From positions 1-64,000 of the forward strand of contig CAZNPV010000010.1 in assembly GCA_964575025.1 (NCBI GenBank): 64,000 nucleotides of DNA, written 5' to 3'. Numbering within the stretch: the first letter of the stretch is position 1; each line of letters begins with the position of its first letter. A model generated the notes under the pieces. The model saw only the letters and a program-made list of their open reading frames with translations. It ran no database searches and was not told where the DNA came from. The position numbers and the translations under genes are program-made. Below, piece after piece: positions 34,301 to 42,977 of this stretch. Source of the DNA: JABMQB01 sp964575025. Lineage in GTDB: Bacteria; Bacteroidota; Bacteroidia; Bacteroidales; Prolixibacteraceae.

Positions 34301-34961
34301 GGAATGGCCCAGATTTATTCTCCTTGAAAAAGAAAAAAACCTCATCGGGGTATACCTGACAGCCCATCCCCTCGACGATTATCAGTTCGAAATAGAACAT
34401 TTCTGTACCCCCGGAGTCACTTTAAAAGAGATAAACAACCAGATCGAACAGTTTAAAAACAGGGAAATTACGATCGCCGGAATGGTAACCCATACCAAAG
34501 AAGCTATCTCAAGAAACGGAAATCCTTACAGCATTCTAACCCTTACTGACTATACCGATTCCTATGCTTTTTACTTGTTTAAAAACAGCTTTGTGGAATT
34601 TGGAAAATTCTGTAAAACAGGATTGTTCATCCTCATGCGGGGAAAAGTTCAGAAAAGGTATAACCAGGAATCCCTGGAATTTAAAATTCAACATATCGAA
34701 TTGCTTTCGGAAGCAAGAAAAAACCATGTAAAAACGTTAACAATCCAATTGTCACTTGATCAGATAAATAAATCAGTGATCGAAGAAATAGAAAAACAGG
34801 TGAAAAACAAAAAGGGCAGAACATTGTTAAATTTTCAGATTACAGACGTAAAAAACAACAGGAAGATCTGCATGTTTTCACGGAACACCCGGATCAAAGC
34901 AGATAATGACCTGATAACATTTCTTGATAATCATCCCGATATTGGATATCGGATTAATTAA
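31317..34961 (+). CDS. dnaE: DNA polymerase III alpha subunit
   Basis: 1214 residues from the ATG at 31317 (MMPFTHLHVHSQYSILDGA); 31320 is also an ATG, and AAAAGG lies a few bases ahead. The frame opens at 31242 but those residues are not family-like. Order: PHP domain (HLHVHS, with proofreading-related metal site), catalytic palm/fingers with the acidic motif PDVDIDFDDDGR, helix-hairpin-helix region, and an OB-fold near the C-terminus (the segment containing IAGMVTHTKEAISRNGNPYS). It is the replicative polymerase catalytic subunit. The gene is followed by trxA under its own promoter. Confidence 0.95.
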   Translation: MMPFTHLHVHSQYSILDGAASIKGLVFKAKADGMKALALTDHGTMLGIKEFHDECRQQNIKPILGCETYVAARSIHHKTDKTDRSGYHLILLAKNLKGYKNLIKLISIANCEGFYQKPRIDKELLERYSEGLIVSSACLGGEIPKLILENRIRDAENTIQWFKRLFKDDFYLELIRHPSEIEMLRRDVYDRQIVVNEKLLELARKHDIKVIATNDVHFIDKEDADAHDILICLNTGKELDDPNRMHYTKQEWFKTTQEMNSLFADIPEALSNTAEIVDKVENYELNGLPIMPFFPIPKEFGTEEEFKKKFSKEELLRSFGAEAFGRHGGYERIIRIKLESAYLKHLTFKGAKKRYGDPLPEEVITRLTFELDTIESMGYPGYFLITQDFINQARKMGVLIGPGRGSAAGAAVSYCTGITNIDPIKYNLLFERFLNPDRISLPDVDIDFDDDGRQQVLAWVAEKYGRDKVAHICTFGTMATRLAIRDVARVLRLPLPEADRLAKLVPDAPKMTFEKAFKSSPELKKELKSDNPLIVQTLKFAKTLEGSVRQTGIHACGILISRDPLTEHIPLMSTKDEELPSTQYDGRFVEDIGLLKMDFLGLKTLSIIKETLENIKLSKGITIDIEAIPWDDPATYELFSRGETTAIFQFESDGMKKHLRDLKPNRFEDLVAMNALYRPGPMDYIPAYIARKHGRQKVEYDVPMMKKYLDETYGITVFQEQVMLLSRLLANFTRGDSDTLRKAMGKKMFNTMDKLKVKFNKGCKANEQFIDECKQGQKNPETIIEKIWKDWEAFASYAFNKSHSVCYAHIAYQTGYLKAHYPAEFMAANLSRNLNNITDITKLMGECSRMKMKVLGPDVNESFTKFNVNKDGHIRFGMAAVKGVGEGAARAIIKARKKEGEFTDIFNFAERINLQTVNKKTIEALAMAGAFDRLKNIKRSQFFAGEDSHDTISFIEKLIRYGNKVRLEKQSMQQSLFGDYDTRSGVQKPAIPSVEEWPRFILLEKEKNLIGVYLTAHPLDDYQFEIEHFCTPGVTLKEINNQIEQFKNREITIAGMVTHTKEAISRNGNPYSILTLTDYTDSYAFYLFKNSFVEFGKFCKTGLFILMRGKVQKRYNQESLEFKIQHIELLSEARKNHVKTLTIQLSLDQINKSVIEEIEKQVKNKKGRTLLNFQITDVKNNRKICMFSRNTRIKADNDLITFLDNHPDIGYRIN

Positions 34962-34971
34962 CGTAATTTTG
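34942..34971 (+). promoter_or_regulatory. Promoter of the thioredoxin gene
   Basis: TTG at 34942-34944 and TAATTTTG at 34964-34971 with 19 bases between them are a near-ideal match to the Bacteroidota promoter. The -33 element lies inside the end of dnaE. Confidence 0.6.
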
Positions 34972-35007
34972 TGAAATCTTGAATACAAACAATAATATGG
35001 GTCCATT

Positions 35008-35325
35008 ATGGTGGTAGAAATTACTGATTCAAACTTTGAGGAGCTGATCCTTAAAACCGACAAACCCGTTGTAATCGATTTCTGGGCCGTATGGTGCGGT
35101 CCGTGTCGTATGGTTACTCCCATTGTGGAGGAAATGTCAGCTGAATATGATGGCAAAGCGGTTATAGGAGAAGTAGATGTAGATTCCAATCCGGATATAG
35201 CAACGAAATATGGCATCCGGAATATTCCAACCGTTTTGTTTCTGAAAAATGGCGAGATTGTTGATAAACAGGTAGGTGCAGCTCCCAAACAGAAGTTTGT
35301 GGACAAACTGAACGCCCTGTTGTAA
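35008..35325 (+). CDS. trxA: Thioredoxin
   Basis: 105 residues with the redox site WAVWCGPCRMV and the cis-Pro segment IRNIPTVLFLKNG. It reduces disulfides in the cytoplasm (no signal peptide). Its stop codon overlaps the start of the DUF58 gene (TAATG), so translation is coupled. The pair dnaE-trxA is common in this phylum. Confidence 0.95.
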   Translation: MVVEITDSNFEELILKTDKPVVIDFWAVWCGPCRMVTPIVEEMSAEYDGKAVIGEVDVDSNPDIATKYGIRNIPTVLFLKNGEIVDKQVGAAPKQKFVDKLNALL

Positions 35326-36263
35326 TGCCTGCTTTAAAATCCATTCTTGACATAGAACAATTCCTGCAGTTCGATAACCTCGAACTGATTGCCCGTGAAG
35401 TTGTGGAAGGATTTATAACCGGGCTTCACCGAAGTCCGTTTCATGGTTTTTCCGTTGAATTTGCGGAACACCGCCTTTACAACCAGGGGGAGTCAACAAA
35501 ACATATCGACTGGAAGCTTTTTGCCCGTACGGACAAACTCTTTGTAAAACAGTATGAAGAGGAGACGAACCTGCGATGCCAGCTTGTAATCGATACATCT
35601 TCCTCCATGTTATTCCCTTATTCAAAAGGGTCCAATCAACTTCGCAACAAACTCGTCTTTTCCGTATACAGTGCAGCAGCATTGATCTATCTCTTACGCA
35701 AACAACGCGATGCAGTAGGTCTGACCCTTTTCTCCGATGAAATAGAAGATCATCTGGATCCAAGGCTTTCCTCTGTGAATGCAGAACTGATGTACGGAAA
35801 ACTCACCCACCTGATCCAACCCGAAAATTACCGGCTCAGGAAAACCACCGATACGACAGAAACTCTGCACCTGATCGCGGAAAAAATTCATAAACGTTCC
35901 CTGGTAATCATCTTCAGTGATATGATTGAGACCAATAAAACCGATGAACTTTTCCAGGCACTGCAACACCTTCGTTACAACAAACACGAAGTAATTCTTT
36001 TCCACGTAACCGATCACAAACAGGAAAGGGAATTCGGATTTTCGAACCGCCCGTATCGTTTTATCGATCTCGAAACCGGTCACCAGATAAGATTTAATCC
36101 ACACGAAGTGAAATCGCACTACATAGATACCGTAAAGAACTATTTCAACGAACTGAAAGTGAAGTGCGGCCAGTACCAGATCGACCTGGTTGAAGCCGAT
36201 ATAAACCAGGATTTTAAACAGGTCCTGTATGCTTACCTGCTGAAGCGGAAACGTTTTTTTTAG
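35325..36263 (+). CDS. DUF58 domain protein (MoxR-associated, vWA-like)
   Basis: 312 residues of the DUF58 family with a von Willebrand A-like fold. The signature RLYNQGESTKHIDWKLFART is present, followed by the MIDAS-like VIDTSSSM. Such proteins act with a MoxR AAA+ ATPase in envelope-stress or chaperone-like assemblies; no moxR or BatA-D genes are adjacent here, so the usual partners are missing from the locus. The ATG overlaps the thioredoxin stop by four bases, which ties it to trxA. No membrane helix is seen. Confidence 0.85.
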   Translation: MPALKSILDIEQFLQFDNLELIAREVVEGFITGLHRSPFHGFSVEFAEHRLYNQGESTKHIDWKLFARTDKLFVKQYEEETNLRCQLVIDTSSSMLFPYSKGSNQLRNKLVFSVYSAAALIYLLRKQRDAVGLTLFSDEIEDHLDPRLSSVNAELMYGKLTHLIQPENYRLRKTTDTTETLHLIAEKIHKRSLVIIFSDMIETNKTDELFQALQHLRYNKHEVILFHVTDHKQEREFGFSNRPYRFIDLETGHQIRFNPHEVKSHYIDTVKNYFNELKVKCGQYQIDLVEADINQDFKQVLYAYLLKRKRFF

Positions 36264-36403
36264 GACATCCGGGTCTTTTGCTTCACCGGTACAGCAATCC
36301 ACCTTCGGATGATTTCCAACACTTCAGATATTATGGTCCTTGAAATTTTCTCATAATCACATGACAGTTTACCTCTTCGATTATTCACACCCAAAAAGAT
36401 AAA

Positions 36404-36419
36404 AACCGTAGATACGGTT
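36404..36419. repeat. Perfect inverted repeat ahead of parE
   Basis: AACCGTA and TACGGTT flank GA, a perfect 7-bp-arm palindrome. It lies about 117 bases upstream of the parE start codon and about 90 upstream of the -7 box, in a 270-base spacer with no other feature I can see. It could be a protein-binding site or end the DUF58 transcript. Confidence 0.45.
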
Positions 36420-36508
36420 GGAATCCGGCATTTGTGGCCTCTGAGTTTTCAACCAAACATTGTTAACTACTGAACACGCTGAAATGCCTATAAAAACTTT
36501 GTTTTGGC

Positions 36509-36516
36509 TATATTTG
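36509..36516 (+). promoter_or_regulatory. -7 box of the parE gene
   Basis: TATATTTG matches TAnnTTTG exactly, 19 bases before the ATG. There is no TTG at a fitting distance. Confidence 0.45.
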
Positions 36517-36535
36517 AGGCAAAATTAAAAGGACT

Positions 36536-38371
36536 ATGACTCCGCAATACGACGAAAAGACAATCAGAACACTGGATTGGCAGGAACATATACGGAAAAG
36601 GCCCGGAATGTATATCGGGAAACTGGGAGATGGTTCCTCAAACGACGATGGTATTTATGTGTTACTGAAAGAAGTAATGGATAATTCTGTCGATGAATTT
36701 TTAATGGGAAATGGCAGACGGATTGAAGTAACCATTGACCAGCAGGAGGTGAAAGTGCGGGATTACGGAAGAGGTATTCCGCTGGGGAAACTGGTCGATG
36801 TAGCCAGCAAAATGAATACCGGAGCCAAATACGATTCCAAAGTGTTTAAAAAATCCGTAGGGCTGAACGGAGTAGGCATTAAAGCCGTAAATGCCCTTTC
36901 GTCAGAATTCAATATCAGAACAATCCGTGAGGGCATAGCTAAAGAAGTAGCTTTCAGCAACGGCATCAAAAAAAAGGAACGTGATCACAAAGGATTGGAG
37001 GAAGAAAACGGAACCATAGTAACCTTTAAACCCGATGAATCGATCTTCGGTGAGTATCATTATATCAGCGACTATGTTGAAAATATGATGAAAAACTACA
37101 CCTTCCTGAATTCAGGGCTTACCATTGAATTTAACGGGGAGAGATTTTATTCCAGAAACGGATTGCGGGATCTTCTGGAAGAGAATCTTAATCAGGATCC
37201 GATCTATCCGATCATTCATCTCAAAGGGGAGGATATTGAGATTGCCCTTACCCACGGAAACCAATACGGTGAAGATTATTATTCTTTTGTAAACGGACAG
37301 CATACAACCCAGGGGGGTACTCATCTCCAGGCCTTCCGGGAAGTGTTGATAAAGACCATTCGCGATTTTTACAAAAAAGATTTTGAACCATCTGACATCC
37401 GGGCATCCATTGTGGCTGCCTTAAGCATAAAGGTGGAAGAACCTGTTTTTGAATCACAAACCAAAACAAAACTGGGCTCCCGGGATATTGGCCCCAATGG
37501 GCCATCGGTGCGTCAGCATGTAGGCAACTTTCTTCAGAAGGAGCTGGATAATTACCTGCATAAAAACCCGGAAACTGCAGAAAATATGCTTCGCCGGATT
37601 ATTGAATCAGAAAGAGAAAGAAAAGCCATCTCCGGTGTAAAAAAACTGGCAAAACAACGGGCAAAAAAAGCAAACCTTCATAACAGAAAACTTCGTGATT
37701 GCCGGATCCATTATAACAGCAACGAAGAAAGAAAAGAGGAAACCTCTATTTTCATCACAGAAGGGGATTCAGCAAGCGGTTCCATCACAAAATCACGGGA
37801 TGTAAACACCCAGGCCGTTTTCAGCCTTAAAGGAAAACCGCTGAATACCTATGGCTTGTCAAAAAAAGTAGTGTATGAAAATGAAGAATTTAATCTGCTT
37901 CAGGCTGCTTTGAATATTGAGGAAAGCATTGAAGACCTCCGATACAACAAAATCATTATCGCTACCGATGCCGATGTGGATGGAATGCATATCCGGTTAT
38001 TGCTGATCACTTTTTTTCTGCAATTCTTTCCGGAACTGATTAAAAAAGGACATGTTTTTATTTTGCAGACCCCCCTCTTCAGGGTCAGAGATAAAAAGAA
38101 AACATGGTATTGTTATTCGGAAGAAGAAAAACAAAAAGCAATAAAAAGATTACAGGGAAAACCTGAAATTACCCGGTTCAAGGGATTGGGAGAGATCTCA
38201 CCCGATGAATTCAAACATTTCATCGGGAAAAATATCCGGCTCGATCCGGTTCAATTAAAAAAACATGAATCAGTGATCCAGATGCTTGATTTCTACATGG
38301 GGAAGAACACCGCGCAAAGGCAGGATTTTATTATTGATAATCTGTATGTTGAAAAAGACGAGGTTGCCTGA
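36536..38371 (+). CDS. parE: DNA topoisomerase IV subunit B
   Basis: 611 residues of the type IIA topoisomerase B subunit. GHKL ATPase motifs are visible (EVMDNSVDEFLMGNG, GRGIPLGKLVDVA, GLNGVGIKAVNAL), then the transducer, then the Toprim domain with ITEGDSASGS and DADVDGMHIRLLL. The short length and the 'KTIRTLDWQEHIRKRPGMYI' start fit the Bacteroidota ParE-type subunit, not GyrB. Together with ParC from the next gene it decatenates daughter chromosomes. The parC gene follows after 81 bases. Confidence 0.9.
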   Translation: MTPQYDEKTIRTLDWQEHIRKRPGMYIGKLGDGSSNDDGIYVLLKEVMDNSVDEFLMGNGRRIEVTIDQQEVKVRDYGRGIPLGKLVDVASKMNTGAKYDSKVFKKSVGLNGVGIKAVNALSSEFNIRTIREGIAKEVAFSNGIKKKERDHKGLEEENGTIVTFKPDESIFGEYHYISDYVENMMKNYTFLNSGLTIEFNGERFYSRNGLRDLLEENLNQDPIYPIIHLKGEDIEIALTHGNQYGEDYYSFVNGQHTTQGGTHLQAFREVLIKTIRDFYKKDFEPSDIRASIVAALSIKVEEPVFESQTKTKLGSRDIGPNGPSVRQHVGNFLQKELDNYLHKNPETAENMLRRIIESERERKAISGVKKLAKQRAKKANLHNRKLRDCRIHYNSNEERKEETSIFITEGDSASGSITKSRDVNTQAVFSLKGKPLNTYGLSKKVVYENEEFNLLQAALNIEESIEDLRYNKIIIATDADVDGMHIRLLLITFFLQFFPELIKKGHVFILQTPLFRVRDKKKTWYCYSEEEKQKAIKRLQGKPEITRFKGLGEISPDEFKHFIGKNIRLDPVQLKKHESVIQMLDFYMGKNTAQRQDFIIDNLYVEKDEVA

Positions 38372-38452
38372 TGGTGATTCCGGAAAAGGCAGGGTTATTC
38401 CTTTCATGGACCGGTTTTGTAACGTTAACTTTTACACAGGAGAATAATAAGG

Positions 38453-41062
38453 ATGTCGGAAGAGATTAGTAACCAGGAAGAAAATAAAGAACAGGTAACC
38501 TATTTGTCAGGGATGTACCGTGACTGGTTTCTGGATTATGCCTCCTATGTCATTCTTGAGAGAGCGGTACCTTATATAAACGACGGGCTGAAGCCTGTTC
38601 AGCGGAGGATACTGCATGCCATGAAGGAGTTGGATGATGGCCGTTTTAATAAAGTGGCCAATATCATTGGCCATACAATGCAGTATCATCCCCATGGCGA
38701 CGCTTCCATCGGGGATGCCCTTGTTCAGTTGGGGCAAAAAGACCTGTTAATTGAAACACAGGGAAACTGGGGAAATATTCATACCGGGGACAGCGCAGCT
38801 GCTCCGCGTTATATTGAGGCCAGGCTATCTAAATTCGCCCTCGAAGTGCTCTTTAACCCAAAAACCACGGAATGGAAAATTTCGTATGACGGACGAAAAA
38901 AGGAACCGCTGACCCTTCCGGTGAAATTTCCCCTGTTGCTGGCTCAGGGAGTGGATGGCATCGCGGTCGGACTGGCATCCAAACTTCTGCCGCACAACTT
39001 TAATGAATTGCTGAATGCTTCCATTGCCTACCTGAAAGGAAAACCCTTTGAACTCAACCCCGATTTTCCTACCGGCGGTTCCGCCGACTTCAGCAGATAC
39101 AACGACGGACTCCGGGGCGGGGTGGTTAAAATACGGGCTAAAATAGAAAAATACGATAACAAAACACTGGTTATTAAAGAACTGCCCTTCGGGAAAAATA
39201 CAACCACCCTGATTGACTCCATTATTAAGGCCAACGATAAAGAGAAAATCAAAATAAAAAAAATTGACGACAATACCGCCGAGCATGTGGAAATAATCGT
39301 TCACCTTGCTGCCGGAGTGTCTTCCGATAAAACCATAGATGCCCTGTATGCTTTTACCGATTGCGAAACTACCCTGTCGCCCAACTCCTGTGTCATTGAA
39401 AATGACAAACCTCTGTTCATCGGCGTCACAGAGATCCTGAAAAAATCAGCCGATGCTACGCTGGAATTGCTCAAACATGAACTTCAGATAAAAAAAGCGG
39501 AACTGGAAGAGTCCTGGCATGCTTCCATGCTGGAAAAAATATTCATCGAAGAGCGAATTTACAAAGACAAACCATTTGAACAGGCAGAAAATATGGACCA
39601 GGCAGTCAGACATGTAGACAAAAGACTGGATCCCTGGAAGCCGAAATTAAAAAGCGAGGTTACCCGCGAAAACATCCTTAAACTGATGGAAATCCGCATG
39701 GCCCGCATTATGAAATTCAACTCCGATAAAGCCAGCGAGAACCTGATAACCATAGAAGATGAAATTGATGAAGTGATCCATAACCTGGAAAATATCGTCC
39801 CTTATACCATCCAATGGTTTACCTACCTTAAAAATAAATATGGCAAAGGAAAAGAGCGCAAGACGGAAATCCGGAGTTTTGAAAATATTGTTGCCACCAA
39901 AGTGGTAGTGGCCAATGAGAAACTGTATGTCGATCGCCAGGAAGGATTTATGGGAACCGGATTGAAAAAAGCCGAATACGTATGCGACTGTTCCGACATT
40001 GATGATATTATTGTGTTCAGGAGAGATGGGTCCTATTTTGTTACTAAAATTTCTGAAAAAGCATTTATCGGGAAACACCCCTTATACCTGGCAGTATTCA
40101 AAAAGAACGACAAACGGACCATTTACAATGTCATATACCGTGACGGTAAATCCGGTTATTCCTACATGAAAAGGTTTTCCGTAACAGGCGTAACCCGCGA
40201 TAAAGAATATGACCTGACGAAAGGATCCAAAGGATCAAGAATTCTCTATTTCTCGGCCAATCCCAACGGCGAAGCCGAAGTTCTGAAAGTTATCCTCAAA
40301 CCGAAAGCCAGGCTTAAAAAGCAGATATTTGAGACAGATCTGGGCGAACTGACTATCAAAGGGCGGCAGGCTATGGGAAATATACTGACCAAATATGAAG
40401 TACACAAAATCTCCCTGAAGGAAAAAGGGGTTTCCACCCTGGGAGGCCGGAAAATATGGTTCGATCCCGATGTGCTCCGCTTAAATGCTGAAAGCAGAGG
40501 CAAATACCTGGGGGAATTTTCCGGAGAGGATAAAATCCTGGGATTATACAAAAACGGCGAATTCCAGTTATACAATTATGACCTGAGCAACCATTTCGAC
40601 GGAAATATCCTTCTGATTGAAAAATATGACAGGGGAAAAGTTCTGTCGGCTGTTTATTACGATGCCAAATTGAAATATTATTATCTGAAACGCTTTGAAA
40701 TTGATGAACCTGAAGGAAAAAGAATTCGTTTTGTAGGGGATAGCAACGAAAACAAACTCGTAAGCATCACCTGGGTCAGATATCCACGGTTTGAAATTGA
40801 GTTTGGCGGGAAAAATGCAGAACGTGAAAATGAAATCATCGAAGTAGCTGAGTTTATCGGTGTTAAATCATGGAAGGCAAAAGGAAAAAGGCTGACCAAT
40901 TACCAGGTTGAAAATATCAAAGAACTTGAACCGGTTATAAAAGACGAACACGATTCGCCCGAAAAAGAGGAACCCAAAGAAGAAACGAACGATTTTGACG
41001 ACATCCCCTTTGAAGTGAAACGCCCGGGGAAAGACGATCCCAGTCAGATGTCTCTTTTTTAA
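38453..41062 (+). CDS. parC: DNA topoisomerase IV subunit A
   Basis: 869 residues. The breakage-reunion domain shows the quinolone-region HPHGDASIGDAL and the catalytic tyrosine Y120 in AAPRYIEARLSKFA. The C-terminal half is a long beta-pinwheel-like region (ITKISEKAFIGKHPLY, YSYMKRFSVTGVTRD) followed by an acidic tail ending SQMSLF. A Shine-Dalgarno-like AGGAGAATAATAAGG precedes the ATG. Length is typical for the ParC type of this phylum; the tail of about 40 acidic residues is probably disordered. Confidence 0.9.
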   Translation: MSEEISNQEENKEQVTYLSGMYRDWFLDYASYVILERAVPYINDGLKPVQRRILHAMKELDDGRFNKVANIIGHTMQYHPHGDASIGDALVQLGQKDLLIETQGNWGNIHTGDSAAAPRYIEARLSKFALEVLFNPKTTEWKISYDGRKKEPLTLPVKFPLLLAQGVDGIAVGLASKLLPHNFNELLNASIAYLKGKPFELNPDFPTGGSADFSRYNDGLRGGVVKIRAKIEKYDNKTLVIKELPFGKNTTTLIDSIIKANDKEKIKIKKIDDNTAEHVEIIVHLAAGVSSDKTIDALYAFTDCETTLSPNSCVIENDKPLFIGVTEILKKSADATLELLKHELQIKKAELEESWHASMLEKIFIEERIYKDKPFEQAENMDQAVRHVDKRLDPWKPKLKSEVTRENILKLMEIRMARIMKFNSDKASENLITIEDEIDEVIHNLENIVPYTIQWFTYLKNKYGKGKERKTEIRSFENIVATKVVVANEKLYVDRQEGFMGTGLKKAEYVCDCSDIDDIIVFRRDGSYFVTKISEKAFIGKHPLYLAVFKKNDKRTIYNVIYRDGKSGYSYMKRFSVTGVTRDKEYDLTKGSKGSRILYFSANPNGEAEVLKVILKPKARLKKQIFETDLGELTIKGRQAMGNILTKYEVHKISLKEKGVSTLGGRKIWFDPDVLRLNAESRGKYLGEFSGEDKILGLYKNGEFQLYNYDLSNHFDGNILLIEKYDRGKVLSAVYYDAKLKYYYLKRFEIDEPEGKRIRFVGDSNENKLVSITWVRYPRFEIEFGGKNAERENEIIEVAEFIGVKSWKAKGKRLTNYQVENIKELEPVIKDEHDSPEKEEPKEETNDFDDIPFEVKRPGKDDPSQMSLF

Positions 41063-41102
41063 ATGAAAACAGGGTACAACAGAATCCGTACGAAAGTATT
41101 TC

Positions 41103-41133
41103 TTGCCGTTTTACGTTTTACTTGTTACCTTTG
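41103..41133 (+). promoter_or_regulatory. Promoter of the shikimate kinase gene
   Basis: TTG at 41103-41105 and TACCTTTG at 41126-41133, 20 bases apart, fit the Bacteroidota consensus well. The -7 box is 23 bases ahead of the ATG. Confidence 0.6.
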
Positions 41134-41156
41134 ACTTACCACATTGAACCGGATGT

Positions 41157-41651
41157 ATGAGAATTTATCTTATCGGCTATATGGGAAGCGGTAAATCAAC
41201 GTTGGGACGAAAACTGGCCCACAAACTGGGATTGCAGTTTGTGGATATGGACCATTACATCGAACAAAGGAATTACAAAACCGTTCCTCAGATCTTCGAA
41301 GAAGAAGGCGAGGAAGCATTCAGAAAAAAAGAACGTCAGGCATTGGAAGAACTCTCAGAATTCACCGATCTGGTCATTGCGACCGGAGGTGGTGCCCCCT
41401 GTTTTTTTGATAATATGGACCTGATGAACCGGACAGGGAAGACAATTTACCTGGACATCCATCCCGAAATACTGGCTCACCGGCTTACGCTTTCAAAAAC
41501 CGAAAGGCCACTTATCAAAGGAAAGTCTGAAGCCGAACTGATCCGTTTTATTGACGAGACACTCGAAAAAAGGAGCAGGTTTTATAAACAGGCACAGTTT
41601 AAAATAAAAAACCCGGATATAAACCCGGATGAGCTGTTGAAGATTCTGTAG
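41157..41651 (+). CDS. aroK: Shikimate kinase
   Basis: 164 residues with the Walker A motif GYMGSGKSTLGR (7-18), the shikimate-binding DMDHYIEQ and ATGGGAPC, and the lid arginine region LSKTERPLIKG. It phosphorylates shikimate to shikimate-3-phosphate in the aromatic amino-acid pathway. An out-of-frame ATG at 41153 overlaps; the frame with the P-loop starts at 41157. No other aro genes are near. Confidence 0.95.
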   Translation: MRIYLIGYMGSGKSTLGRKLAHKLGLQFVDMDHYIEQRNYKTVPQIFEEEGEEAFRKKERQALEELSEFTDLVIATGGGAPCFFDNMDLMNRTGKTIYLDIHPEILAHRLTLSKTERPLIKGKSEAELIRFIDETLEKRSRFYKQAQFKIKNPDINPDELLKIL

Positions 41652-41720
41652 TGAAACGAGCTGGATTTGATACACACTTAGCTTTTAAAACAAGGATTGG
41701 ACATCTAAAACAATAAAAGT

Positions 41721-42977
41721 ATGATCAAAAAAAATGTTCTTATAGGGGTAGCAATCTGTGTTGCTTTCAGTGCCATGGCACAGAAAAATACAGACAAAGG
41801 AAAAATGGAAGTCATTGAACAGGGAGAAGGGTACTACTACGAATCCATTCTGAAAGATATAAACGCTGTGAATGAATCCCTGAAAGAGAAAGAGCCGTTC
41901 AAACGCTTTATTATGGATCAATCGGGTATGGAGCTCCCCAATGATGCAACTCTTTATACATCAGAATGGTGCCATCCTACGGAATCGCAGGGCAATGGAG
42001 GAACCTGCTGGTGCTTCTCCACAACTTCGATGATTGAATCCGAGATTTTCAGGCAAACGGGAAAAAAGGTGGAACTTTCAGAAATGTACACCGTGTATTG
42101 GGAATATGTTGAAAAGGCCAGACGCTATATTGAAAAACGGGGGGATTCCCATTTCAGTGAGGGCTCAGAAGCAAATGCCGTAACCCGTATTATGAATACG
42201 TATGGAGCAGTCCCTAAAAGTGCCTATTCCGGGTTGCTGCACGGCAGAAAATTCCATACCCATGCAGATATGGTGAGAGAGATGCAGGGATTTCTGACTT
42301 CCATGAAAGAGTCCGAAGCATGGAATCTCAGTTACGGACTTGAGACCATCAAAGCCATTATGAACCACTACATGGGCGAACCACCGGCAGAGTTTATCGC
42401 GGAAGGAAAAACCTATACCCCGGAAACCTACCTTAGGGAGTACCTCCGGCTGAATCCCAACGACCTTGTGGAAATACTTTCGTATAAACAGGAACCCTAC
42501 TGGGAACGGGTCGAATACAAAGTCCCGGATAACTGGTGGCACAGCAATGAGTACTACAATGTACCGCTCGATGTTTTTATGGATGCCCTGAAAAGCGCCA
42601 TAAAAAACGGATATACCCTGAGTATCGGAGGAGATGTCTCAGAATCCGGATTCAGCCGCGAAACCAATTGCGCCATCATTCCTGATTTTGATATTCCCTC
42701 AGATTTTATCAACGAAGATGCCAGACAATTCCGGTTCTCCAACCAGACAACCACCGACGACCACGGAATGCATCTGATCGGAATCCTTGAAAATTATAAA
42801 AACTCCGGAGAAGACTGGTTCCTGATAAAAGATTCAAGTTCCGGTTCCAGAAATGTAGGCGAAGAAGATCCCCGCTTTGGGTACTATTTCTTTCACGAAG
42901 ATTACATAAAACTTAAAATGATGGGATTTACCGTCCATAAGGAGGCCGTGAAGGAGATTCTGAAAAAATTTGAGTGA
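41721..42977 (+). CDS. Exported bleomycin-hydrolase-like C1 aminopeptidase
   Basis: 418 residues with a signal peptide (MIKKNVLIGVAICVAFSAMAQ). The papain-type nucleophile lies in GNGGTCWCFST (C96 before Trp), the catalytic His in DDHGMHLIGI near residue 350 and the Asn/Asp-type site in DWFLIKDSSSG. The layout (long insertions, WCFS, and DHGMHL) is that of the bleomycin hydrolase/PepC branch of family C1, here exported to the periplasm or beyond, as known in other Bacteroidales. The stop overlaps the start of the MFS transporter gene (GTGA), so the two are co-translated. Confidence 0.85.
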   Translation: MIKKNVLIGVAICVAFSAMAQKNTDKGKMEVIEQGEGYYYESILKDINAVNESLKEKEPFKRFIMDQSGMELPNDATLYTSEWCHPTESQGNGGTCWCFSTTSMIESEIFRQTGKKVELSEMYTVYWEYVEKARRYIEKRGDSHFSEGSEANAVTRIMNTYGAVPKSAYSGLLHGRKFHTHADMVREMQGFLTSMKESEAWNLSYGLETIKAIMNHYMGEPPAEFIAEGKTYTPETYLREYLRLNPNDLVEILSYKQEPYWERVEYKVPDNWWHSNEYYNVPLDVFMDALKSAIKNGYTLSIGGDVSESGFSRETNCAIIPDFDIPSDFINEDARQFRFSNQTTTDDHGMHLIGILENYKNSGEDWFLIKDSSSGSRNVGEEDPRFGYYFFHEDYIKLKMMGFTVHKEAVKEILKKFE

